The position numbers were made by a program, and so were the translations under genes. The notes under the pieces are model-generated. The model made no database searches and was not told where the DNA came from. It was given only the letters and a program-made list of their open reading frames with translations. Below are positions 51,822-59,462 of a DNA stretch of 64,000 bases, in pieces; positions within the stretch are counted from its first letter, which is position 1, and each line of letters opens with the position of its first letter. Origin of the DNA: Dyadobacter frigoris (GTDB lineage Bacteria > Bacteroidota > Bacteroidia > Cytophagales > Spirosomataceae); contig NZ_SZVO01000013.1 of the NCBI RefSeq assembly GCF_005280585.1, positions 62,001 through 126,000 of the forward strand, read 5' to 3'.

Positions 51822-53465
51822 TCAGGGATTAAAACTTGGCTCAAATCCTTTTCCTTTGCCAATGATATTCCAATCTTCTACCTTCACGCTTTTGGCCCAG
51901 GTTTCATATAGTCCTTTAAGCTCAGCAACTATATCGGAATGATCCTTGATCACGTTGCTGGTTTCTCCCCTATCTGTTTCTATATCATACAATTCCCATT
52001 GGTCGCTTCGTACAGAAACAAGTTTCCATTTTCCCTTTCTGACTGCTTTGTTACCGGCTCTTTCCCAGAAAATAGGTTTGGAACGGCTCCATTCTTTGCC
52101 ATAAATAGCAGGCAAAATACTCTCGCCCGCCAAAGGATGGATTGTGTTTCCCTTATAAGTCTGCGGGTATTTTGCACCTGCAATTTCGTACAACGTTGGA
52201 GCGATATCGATCAAATGGGCTGTCCCGTCGATTAAACCTCCCGCAGGAATTTTTGAAGGAAAACGCGCAATAAAAGGACTACTTATTCCACCTTCATATT
52301 GGAAACCTTTGAAAGATTTTAGCGGCGTATTTGACGCATAGGCCCAGGTTCTTGTGTAAGAATCATACGAACCAGCTGTACCGACAGGCCCCCAGTTTCT
52401 CACTGTTCTTCCGCTAAATCCATGGCCTACATCTTCACCAGCAGCACCATTATCAGAAATGAAAAATATAATGGTATTATCCAGCTGACCGGATTCTTTT
52501 AAATGCTCAATCACTTTTCCAATATTCTGATCGAGGTTATCTACCTGAGCCGCATAAACTTCCATTTTCTTTGCCCACAACTTTTGTTCATCATAAGTAA
52601 GACTGTTCCAGGCTGGAAGATCGCTGTTCTTCACACTGATCTTCTGCCCTTTACCCAAAATATTTAATTCCTGCTGACGCTTGAAACGAAGAATTCTGAG
52701 CGAATCCCAACCAATATCATACTTGCCTTCATACTTTTTAATATCCTTCGGCAAGGCTTGTAAAGGCCAATGCGGCGAGGTAAAAGCAAGGTATAAGAAG
52801 AAAGGTTTTTGTTCCCGACGCTGATCTGTCAAAAATCCAATTGCATTTTTGGCTATTTCATCGGTATAATAAAAGTTGTCTTCATCCTCGGGATCAACGA
52901 CTTTATCATCTTTTACGAAAAAGCTGCGTTGTTTTTTTGGAAGATTTTTGATCACATAATAATCGCTTGCCCCGCCAATATTTCCGTAAAAATGATCAAA
53001 ACCGCGTTTTCTTGGCCACTGACTGGTACTATCATCGCCCACATGCCATTTGCCTGACAATAAAGTACTGTAACCCGCATCTTTCAACACCTCCGCCAAA
53101 GAAACGGTTTGTTTGCTCAAAAATCCCTGGTAAGCCGGTGTACCCAAGTTGATATTGAAATAACCCATACCGGCCGTATGCTGATATTGTCCGCTGAGCA
53201 AGGAAGCTCTCGTAGGGGCACAAATGGCGTTATTATAAAATTGCCGGAACCGAATTCCTTCGGCTGCGAGTTTATCCAGATTAGGTGTCTGGATCTCAGA
53301 CCCATAGCTTCCAATATCAGAAAACCCAAGATCGTCTGCCATGATCAGCACGATGTTGGGTTTTGCAGCGGCAGCTTGTACTTTTGGCTTTTTCTTTTGT
53401 GAAAAAGCGGGTGATGTCATTACAAAAACAAGAATTAAAATCTTGATCAATCGGGTGGTCATCAT
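51822..53465 (-). CDS. Type I arylsulfatase
   Basis: A 547-residue exported arylsulfatase (signal ending TSPAFSQ, residue 23). Metal ligands Asp44-Asp45 (MADDLGFSDIG); formylglycine motif C82-APTR followed by ASLLSGQYQHTAGM. SGKWHVGDDSTSQWPRKRGF, ISDNGAAGEDVGHGF and YEGGISSPFIARFP are conserved. It closely resembles the arylsulfatase at 29888-31546 throughout (for example PLKSFKGF/TPHTNYKN regions and WERAGNKAVRKGKWKLVSVR), suggesting a duplication. A terminator separates it from the upstream hydroxylase gene. Confidence 0.93.
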   Translation of the reverse strand: MMTTRLIKILILVFVMTSPAFSQKKKPKVQAAAAKPNIVLIMADDLGFSDIGSYGSEIQTPNLDKLAAEGIRFRQFYNNAICAPTRASLLSGQYQHTAGMGYFNINLGTPAYQGFLSKQTVSLAEVLKDAGYSTLLSGKWHVGDDSTSQWPRKRGFDHFYGNIGGASDYYVIKNLPKKQRSFFVKDDKVVDPEDEDNFYYTDEIAKNAIGFLTDQRREQKPFFLYLAFTSPHWPLQALPKDIKKYEGKYDIGWDSLRILRFKRQQELNILGKGQKISVKNSDLPAWNSLTYDEQKLWAKKMEVYAAQVDNLDQNIGKVIEHLKESGQLDNTIIFFISDNGAAGEDVGHGFSGRTVRNWGPVGTAGSYDSYTRTWAYASNTPLKSFKGFQYEGGISSPFIARFPSKIPAGGLIDGTAHLIDIAPTLYEIAGAKYPQTYKGNTIHPLAGESILPAIYGKEWSRSKPIFWERAGNKAVRKGKWKLVSVRSDQWELYDIETDRGETSNVIKDHSDIVAELKGLYETWAKSVKVEDWNIIGKGKGFEPSFNP

Positions 53466-53514
53466 GAAATAATTAATATAGAAATTTACTTTTAATTGGT
53501 TTTTACTGAAAAAA

Positions 53515-53550
53515 CTGAGTTCGCCCCGATCTAAACCTAGGCGAACTCAG
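53515..53550 (-). terminator. Intrinsic terminator after the hydroxylase gene
   Basis: CTGAGTTCGCC (53515-53525) pairs perfectly with GGCGAACTCAG (53540-53550); on the minus strand TTTTTTC follows the stem. It lies 20 bases after the hydroxylase stop codon, so the arylsulfatase at 51822 is read only by escape or from its own promoter. Confidence 0.85.
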
Positions 53551-53570
53551 ATATATTAATTTATTGAAAA

Positions 53571-54638
53571 TCAGCCGGCTACTCTGGTTTCCAGTGTAAG
53601 CGGCTCACCGATCGTTTCATGTACTTCGTCTCCAACCATCGGTCCATTGGCAGATAGTTCACTGCCTTCTTTTTTAGATTTCAAGATTGGCCAGATAAGC
53701 TGCGCGTACCATTCTTCTTCTTTATAATGTTTGATCCCAAAGGAAGTCGGATATTTTCTGGTAATAATTCCGGTTCCGAAAATGATATCCCAAAGGAAAA
53801 ACATATTACCAAAATTACCTTTGTAATACCCTACTCCATCATCCATTGTATCTGCATGATGCGCCTGATGTGTAGCCGGCGTTGAAATAAATCTTTCCAA
53901 AACCCAGCCAACAGGTTGAAGCCATTTGATCGTATAAAAAGGCTTGTCCCAAGGAATACTTGAATGAGCGCCAGTGGTAATCAGCGACTTAATCACTTTT
54001 ACAAACAAAGCTGCATAACCCAGACCGACATAAGTAAGCGCTACGGTAAGATATGTTTGCGAAAAGAAAATCGTGTATATAATGTTTTGTCTGCCCGCCA
54101 TAGCCATGCCCATGTACGGAGCACTGTGGTGTGTACGGTGAAAGCGCCATAACCACGGAAGTTGGTGATGCAAACGGTGATACCAATACTGTGTCAAATC
54201 GTCAGCAACGGCGATTATAGCAAACGCCCACCAGAATGGAACCCAGGAAAAACTTCCCTTGGCGTCAGGCAAAATTCTTGGTAAAAGTTGAAGACTGTAA
54301 TAGGCTACAACCGGAGCGATTATAATTTTTGGTAAGACATAGCAGACAATGTCCAGAATACGTTCGTTTTTAGTCCATTTATTTTCATAAAGTCCTGCAA
54401 CAAGTTCAACCACTCCAATAAGCAGTACGATGAACGATAAACCCCATGAGCTAAGATTTTTAAAAACTCCCTCTACTAAATGAGGCACTTTAAAAGGCAA
54501 CTCGCTGCTACCCAGCCAAGGCTTGTAATTGGTAAAGTAAAACGCACCAAACATTAATACGATTGGGGCAAGATATAAGCCCACACTGATCAGACCGTCC
54601 CGCGTCAGTTTTTGCGCATCCTCTTTTGCGAGTTTCAT
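53571..54638 (-). CDS. Sterol desaturase / fatty acid hydroxylase-family membrane protein
   Basis: A 355-residue multi-pass membrane protein. Hydrophobic segments at about 17-36, 65-83, 98-118 and 133-147 precede the histidine clusters of the di-iron hydroxylase family: HRLHH (154-158), HRTHH (167-171) and HQAHH with TMDDGVGY near 258-270. Such enzymes insert or oxidise C-H bonds in lipids. The substrate is unknown. It sits behind the 41-aa membrane protein and leader D, so it belongs to the same regulon as the sulfatases; a role in sulfonolipid or other lipid remodelling under sulfur limitation is possible but speculative. Confidence 0.88.
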   Translation of the reverse strand: MKLAKEDAQKLTRDGLISVGLYLAPIVLMFGAFYFTNYKPWLGSSELPFKVPHLVEGVFKNLSSWGLSFIVLLIGVVELVAGLYENKWTKNERILDIVCYVLPKIIIAPVVAYYSLQLLPRILPDAKGSFSWVPFWWAFAIIAVADDLTQYWYHRLHHQLPWLWRFHRTHHSAPYMGMAMAGRQNIIYTIFFSQTYLTVALTYVGLGYAALFVKVIKSLITTGAHSSIPWDKPFYTIKWLQPVGWVLERFISTPATHQAHHADTMDDGVGYYKGNFGNMFFLWDIIFGTGIITRKYPTSFGIKHYKEEEWYAQLIWPILKSKKEGSELSANGPMVGDEVHETIGEPLTLETRVAG

Positions 54639-54673
54639 ATGGTTAAAAAATATTTTAGTGAACAGTAAAAAAA

Positions 54674-54799
54674 CTACCTAATAAGGCTATACGCAAACCA
54701 GATTCCCCCGGCAATAAGCGCAAATGGAACAACGGTAAGAAAAATCCCAATCATGATCTTTTTAATTAGAAGTACAACGTCAGCAGTAGTCATGAGCAT
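54674..54799 (-). CDS. Small single-pass membrane protein (41 aa)
   Basis: A 41-codon ORF on the minus strand, ATG 54799 (or ATG 54793, MTTADV) to TAG 54674-54676: MLMTTADVVLLIKKIMIGIF then LTVVPFALIAGGIWFAYSLI and R. Residues 15-39 are one membrane helix with a preceding Lys-Lys. It ends 35 bases before the hydroxylase start and lies behind leader D, so it probably is co-transcribed and may be a partner subunit of the hydroxylase. No family was recognised. Confidence 0.55.
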   Translation of the reverse strand: MLMTTADVVLLIKKIMIGIFLTVVPFALIAGGIWFAYSLIR

Positions 54800-54942
54800 A
54801 CCTGATTATGATGAATTCCAAAAATACCCCCGGACAGTATGCTATAAATTTGAAAATTGACAACCACCGAAAATTTACTCCTTTACAGCATTACTGACTG
54901 GGATATTTCTGGACGTTTAATATAAATGTGGGAACAAACGGA

Positions 54943-55041
54943 TCAGCTACAACAACATGGTTCCGGGAGGAACGGCCGATGATACACCACCCTGTTTGTC
55001 GTGGAAGACAAATCTGTTTCTTGCAAAATAATCGCTTTCAT
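54943..55041 (-). CDS. Leader peptide D, ends in Cys-Cys-Cys-Ser (32 aa)
   Basis: ATG 55041 to TGA 54943-54945: MKAIILQETDLSSTTNRVVY then HRPFLPEPCCCS. Cys29-31 are three consecutive TGT codons. Codons 17-19 (AGG GTG GTG) carry the GGTGGT complementary to the hairpin loop. Length and the 11-residue spacing from the first Val of the pair to the first Cys equal those of leader peptides A and C. Confidence 0.62.
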   Translation of the reverse strand: MKAIILQETDLSSTTNRVVYHRPFLPEPCCCS

Positions 55042-55097
55042 AAACGAATAATTTCTGGTTTTTACTTAGGGCACAGGGTGGTTCCAGCCATAAGTCT
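54985..55097 (-). promoter_or_regulatory. Structured leader D: ACCACCCTGT / ACAGGGTGGT complementarity
   Basis: In transcript sense, GGC and GCC (outer TTA/TAA) frame the loop TGGAACCACCCTGT near 55091-55066. ACCACCCTGT (55082-55073) is complementary over all 10 bases to ACAGGGTGGT (54995-54986) within leader ORF D, the longest such pairing of the four leaders. Confidence 0.65.
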
Positions 55098-55142
55098 ACA
55101 AAATATATAGACAAAGTAAATTTAATGATTCCGAAATTGCAA
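55094..55142 (-). promoter_or_regulatory. Promoter D with start-site dyad
   Basis: Minus strand: TTG (55142-55140), 21 bases, TACTTTG (55118-55112). GTCTA-N9-TAGAC (55112-55094) overlaps the last -7 base. It should drive the 41-aa membrane protein and hydroxylase genes. Confidence 0.78.
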
Positions 55143-55229
55143 GTGTTTGGAGAATCTTTTTGAAAAAAAAATCAGATAAAATTTTCAAGGGCATTTCTTA
55201 CTTAAAATTTTTGAAAGCCGGTTAAGCAA

Positions 55230-55269
55230 ATGTCCCATACCTGCAATATAATTTGCAGACATGGGACAT
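55230..55269 (-). terminator. Stem-loop after the RND permease gene, probable terminator
   Basis: ATGTCCCAT (55230-55238) pairs with ATGGGACAT (55261-55269), with an inner CTGCAA/TTGCAG pairing. It lies 33 bases after the permease stop; the T-run behind it is short (TTTGCTT). Confidence 0.6.
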
Positions 55270-55302
55270 ATCTCAATTTTAAAATTAAGATAATCGGTTT
55301 CC

Positions 55303-58300
55303 TTAATGCATTACCAGTTCTGGCTGCATCATTTCTTCTTCTTTTTCCAAAACGACGGTCGGTGGCAAAAGTTTGTACATCACCGGCGTAACCAAACGGG
55401 AAAGCAAAGTCGAGCTTATCAGACCACCTATAAGTACCAGTGCAAGAGGCGAATACAAAGCGCTATATTCAATAACAAGCGGGAGTAATCCACCGATTGC
55501 CGTCAACGAAGTTAGCAAAATGGGGACAAAACGTACCTCCCCCGCTTCAATGATAGCTTCCTGAATTCCTTTTCCCTGCGCTCTCAACTGATTGGTAAAA
55601 TCCACGACCAGCAAAGAGTTTTTCACTTCAATCCCCACCAGAGCAATAAATCCGATTGTGGCAGTAAAGGACAATGTCTCGCCCGTCAGGAAAAGCATGA
55701 CCAAACCTCCCATGATACCAAGCGGAATTACAGACAATACGATCAGTATACTTTTGAAGGTTTTAAATTCCAAAATAAGGACGCCTAAAAATCCGAAAAT
55801 TGTAATAATGATAATCATTCCCAGACCTCCAAAACTTTCATCCTGACTTTCCTTTTCTCCTGAAACGGTGAAAGTCTGCCCCTTTTCAAACTTGAATTTA
55901 TTCAGCTGGGAAGTTATGTTTTCATTCAGCTGCTGCACATTATAACCCGGTTTTACAAAAGACGAAACAGTTACATATCTGTCTTTGTCATAATGCCGAA
56001 TTTGATTTGGCGAACTTTCCAATCCAATCGTTGCTACATTTTTAAGCGGAATATTAGCTCCTGTTGCCGAAGTAACATACAATTTGTCAAACATACTGTA
56101 ATCCTGGATCGCACCATTTCTGGCGATTGAAACATTGACATTATAATTGTCCGCTTTTCCTACATCTTCCCGATACGTCGCCACATTTAATCCAGCTGCG
56201 CCTAATCTCACGGTGCGGTCAATATCAGATGACAACACGCCAAGCGTTCCCGCTTTTTCCTTATTTACACTCACCTTCAAATCCGTTGGCTGAACCAACA
56301 ACGGATTATTTACGTAAATAGTACCATCTACTTTCGCTAATAATGCGGCAACATTGAAAGCTGTTTTGCGGAGATCATCAAGATTGTCACCATAAATCCG
56401 GTAAGCAAGCGGTGCTTCCAAAGGCGGGCCCTGTTCAAAATCTTTTACTTTGATTTCGGCTCCGGGATAACGTTCCAGCTTTTTCCTCAGTCTCTCAATC
56501 ACTTCCACTTTTTCAGATGTTTCCAGTCCTTCCACCTGAACAAAAATTTCGGCAAAGTTTTCACTTTCATTGCGGGGAATTACATTATAATAGATGCGTG
56601 GATTTCCTTTTCCAACATTGGTAGCAAAAGAAGTAATCAATGGTTCCTGTTTCAAAATCGATTCAACGTAACGGGTCACCTGATTTGTCTTTTTCAAATT
56701 GGTACCCTGAGGCGTCTCAATATCAACCAAAAACATCGGTTTTTCAGACTTTGGAAATAAACTGTTTCCTATTAAAGGCACCAACGCAATGGAACCGGCG
56801 AAGAGCAAAGCTGCCAAAATCAAGGTAAGAAGTGGCATTTTCAAAGCGCGATCCAGTAAACTTCCATACGTTTTGTGAATACCTTTTTTCATCGCTCTCA
56901 ACAGAAAATTACCATCTGCACTGGCGTGAGGTTTCAAAATGATACTTGACAAAAACGGAACGATGGTAAGCGAAACCAGCATGGACGCGAAAACTGTTGT
57001 GATTACCGACAAAGGCAGACTCCGGATAAAATCGCCGGCACCTTCTGGAAGAAATGTCAGTGGTAAAAAAGCAAAGATCAGAAGAATCGTACAGCCCACC
57101 ACGGCCATACTGATTTGTGTCGAAGCTTTGATAGACGCGTCAATCCGGCTATAACCCATCCGTAAATAACGTTCAATATTTTCAACAACTACAATGCTGT
57201 CATCCACCAGAATTCCAAGTGCTACGATCATTCCGACAATACTCAACTGGTTAATATTATAACCAAGTAAGTTCATGATCGTCAACCCGATAGACAAAGA
57301 AAGCGGGATCGAAATCATAACAACCAGGGACGCACGGGTTCCCAAAGGCAGCAATGTCAGCAATACCAAAAGAATGGCAATACCGAAATCTCTGGCAAAA
57401 TGAGACAAGCGGATATCAACACTATTGGCCTGATCAAAAACCTTGATCAGATCAATATTGGATGGCAATTCCTTTTTGAACTGCGCAATCGCAGGTTCTA
57501 CCTGATCTTTAACGGCAATGATATTTTCACCTTCTTTTTGGCTAAAACTTAAAAAACTGCACCTGAAACCGTTCAAACGGGTTATATGCGTTTCGTCTTC
57601 GTAGCCCATTTTGATATCGGCCACATCTTTGAGATATACAATTTTCCCGCCGATGGAAGAAACAACCGTGTTGCTCACTTCGTCCAGTGTTCGGTAATTG
57701 CCGCTTGTTTTTATATTGAGTTTTTTAGAAGCCATGGTTATGCTTCCACCCGGAATATTTATATTTTCACTTTGTAAAGCAGCAATAACCTGGTTTTGCG
57801 TCAGATTTTGTCTGGCAATTTTTTGAAGATTCAAACTCACTTTAACCTGACGCTCCGGCACTCCCGAAAATTCTACCTTTTTCAATGTTTTGATTTTCTC
57901 CATTCGCTCTTTAAAAGCTTTTGAAGACGCTTTCAGCTGCGCGTAAGAAGCATTTTCGCTAATTAAAGCAAACTGATAAATGCTGACATCCGACGGCTCC
58001 ATTTTATTGATCCGGATTTCGTTTATATCAGCCGGAAGCGAGCTTTTCAAACTATTGACTTCCCTTACCAGTTCCTGATATTTCGTATCAGGATCTGTAC
58101 TATATTTGTAGATAACCTGCATTACGGCAAGCCCGTCCCTGATATCAGTGATGACATGTTTGATGTCATCCATTTCATTGATTTTCTTTTCCATCGGATC
58201 CACCACCAGCTGTTCCATATCCTTTGGACTTGTGCCAGGGTAGATAACTACAACCGTAAACTGCGGAGAATGTGTGTCCGGGTCTTCACTGCGCGGCATC

Positions 58301-58392
58301 GTAAAAAGCGAATATACACCCAACGCTAAAACTGCGATGAAAACCACCAGCGTAAACTGGTAATTTTTAACGGCAAATTCTGGTAATTTCAT
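55303..58392 (-). CDS. RND efflux transporter permease (AcrB/MexB-type)
   Basis: A 1029-residue inner-membrane RND pump with 12 expected membrane helices. The N-terminus MKLPEFAVKNYQFTLVVFIA and the following PRSEDPDTHSPQFTVVVIYP are typical. Conserved segments are DDSIVVVENIERYL (helix 4 region, with the proton-relay Asp pattern IVALGILVDDS), FLPLTFLPEGAGDFIRSLPL and the C-terminal ATIGFIALVGIEVKNSLLVV. It is the third gene of a tolC-adaptor-permease operon, 18 bp after the adaptor. Substrates are unknown; it most resembles the shorter RND permeases found with TetR-type regulators. Confidence 0.94.
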   Translation of the reverse strand: MKLPEFAVKNYQFTLVVFIAVLALGVYSLFTMPRSEDPDTHSPQFTVVVIYPGTSPKDMEQLVVDPMEKKINEMDDIKHVITDIRDGLAVMQVIYKYSTDPDTKYQELVREVNSLKSSLPADINEIRINKMEPSDVSIYQFALISENASYAQLKASSKAFKERMEKIKTLKKVEFSGVPERQVKVSLNLQKIARQNLTQNQVIAALQSENINIPGGSITMASKKLNIKTSGNYRTLDEVSNTVVSSIGGKIVYLKDVADIKMGYEDETHITRLNGFRCSFLSFSQKEGENIIAVKDQVEPAIAQFKKELPSNIDLIKVFDQANSVDIRLSHFARDFGIAILLVLLTLLPLGTRASLVVMISIPLSLSIGLTIMNLLGYNINQLSIVGMIVALGILVDDSIVVVENIERYLRMGYSRIDASIKASTQISMAVVGCTILLIFAFLPLTFLPEGAGDFIRSLPLSVITTVFASMLVSLTIVPFLSSIILKPHASADGNFLLRAMKKGIHKTYGSLLDRALKMPLLTLILAALLFAGSIALVPLIGNSLFPKSEKPMFLVDIETPQGTNLKKTNQVTRYVESILKQEPLITSFATNVGKGNPRIYYNVIPRNESENFAEIFVQVEGLETSEKVEVIERLRKKLERYPGAEIKVKDFEQGPPLEAPLAYRIYGDNLDDLRKTAFNVAALLAKVDGTIYVNNPLLVQPTDLKVSVNKEKAGTLGVLSSDIDRTVRLGAAGLNVATYREDVGKADNYNVNVSIARNGAIQDYSMFDKLYVTSATGANIPLKNVATIGLESSPNQIRHYDKDRYVTVSSFVKPGYNVQQLNENITSQLNKFKFEKGQTFTVSGEKESQDESFGGLGMIIIITIFGFLGVLILEFKTFKSILIVLSVIPLGIMGGLVMLFLTGETLSFTATIGFIALVGIEVKNSLLVVDFTNQLRAQGKGIQEAIIEAGEVRFVPILLTSLTAIGGLLPLVIEYSALYSPLALVLIGGLISSTLLSRLVTPVMYKLLPPTVVLEKEEEMMQPELVMH

Positions 58393-58410
58393 AATTTCCT
58401 GTTTAAAAGA

Positions 58411-59454
58411 TTATTGAACTATTTTAATTACCGAACCATTTGCCAGATAAGCCGATCCCTCTCTGATAATCTTTTCACCGGCACCTATTCCTGATAAAAT
58501 AAATGCCTTGCTGCCTTCCAGATAAGCTACTTTAACTGCCTTTTTTGTTGCCACATTTCCATTCGCCACGAAGACAAAAGCACTGTCATTTTCGCCTTCG
58601 ATCAAAGCATCAAACGGGATAGAAATCATGTCAGTTTTTTCTTTTGGATAAATACTAACCTTTGCAAAAAGTCCGTTTACCAATTTTACATTTTGCTTGT
58701 CAACCCGGATTTCAGCCTGGAACAAACCAGAAGCTACATCACTTCCCTGAGCTAGTGTTTTCACACTTCCGGTAAACGTTTGGGAGAATGCATCGAAGGA
58801 TATTTCGGCTTTTTCATTGCCTTTTAATCGCGTCCAGTCTTTGTCGGTTAACCCGCATTTTATTATCCAATCATCGTTATGGACGCCGCTGATAAATAAA
58901 ACAGGAGCGCCGCCTTCGATTTGTTCACCAGCATTGACCAGTTTTTTAATAACAACACCATCCGCCGGTGCCACTATACTTGCATGTGAAAGATTGAAGC
59001 GGGAAATTTCCATTTGCTTTTCAGTTATAGCCAGGTTTGTCTGACTGTTTTGAAGTTGCTCTTTGGTATTGACACTGTCCCGATACAAATTTTGGGTACG
59101 TTGAGCGTCCCGCTTTGCTTTCAGGTAATTCTCTTCTGCAAGGCTCATCTGTGCTGAAATCTCCGTGGTATTTAAAGTCGCCAACAACTGACCTTTGCGT
59201 ACATGATCTCCTTCTTTTACAAGAATTTGCCTGATAATCCCTCCCACTTTAAAAGACAGTCTTGCCTCGTTTTCAGAAGATAATAGTCCGGAAGTTTCGA
59301 CTGCCTGAACCTGATTCAAAGAAGCCGAATTTATAATTTTAACGGGAATTGTACTGTCCGTTTTCTCTGTTTTTGTCTTCTCTTTACAAGCGGTCACCAA
59401 AAGTGCCGCAGCAAATAATAAAATGACCGGATTTATTTTAAATATCGTTTTCAT
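58411..59454 (-). CDS. RND efflux periplasmic adaptor (membrane fusion lipoprotein)
   Basis: A 347-residue adaptor. Lipobox near ALLVTACKEK (Cys23). Biotinyl-lipoyl-like region: LSFKVGGIIRQILVKEGDHV then RKGQLLATLN; alpha-hairpin (about residues 105-160) with AEENYLKAKRDAQRTQNLYR; second half-motif ASIVAPADGVVIKKLVNAGE. It links the TolC-type channel and the RND pump across the periplasm. It lies 8 bp after the tolC-like gene. Confidence 0.94.
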   Translation of the reverse strand: MKTIFKINPVILLFAAALLVTACKEKTKTEKTDSTIPVKIINSASLNQVQAVETSGLLSSENEARLSFKVGGIIRQILVKEGDHVRKGQLLATLNTTEISAQMSLAEENYLKAKRDAQRTQNLYRDSVNTKEQLQNSQTNLAITEKQMEISRFNLSHASIVAPADGVVIKKLVNAGEQIEGGAPVLFISGVHNDDWIIKCGLTDKDWTRLKGNEKAEISFDAFSQTFTGSVKTLAQGSDVASGLFQAEIRVDKQNVKLVNGLFAKVSIYPKEKTDMISIPFDALIEGENDSAFVFVANGNVATKKAVKVAYLEGSKAFILSGIGAGEKIIREGSAYLANGSVIKIVQ

Positions 59455-59462
59455 GTTAATTT

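Larger units (their letters stand above)
54639..55302. other. Intergenic region with leader D and a small gene
   Basis: Holds the 41-aa membrane protein gene (54674-54799), leader ORF D, its structured leader and promoter D, and the stem-loop after the RND permease gene (55230-55269). Nothing else was recognised. Confidence 0.6.

Noticed and set aside
18065-54799. Sulfatase maturation enzyme in the island
   Set aside because: No formylglycine-generating enzyme or radical-SAM anSME was recognised; maturation must be encoded elsewhere.
32753-55142. Leaders as SAM or other known riboswitches
   Set aside because: I could not find the conserved cores of known sulfur-related riboswitches; the Cys-codon ORF explains the sulfur link better. 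A covariance search would be decisive.
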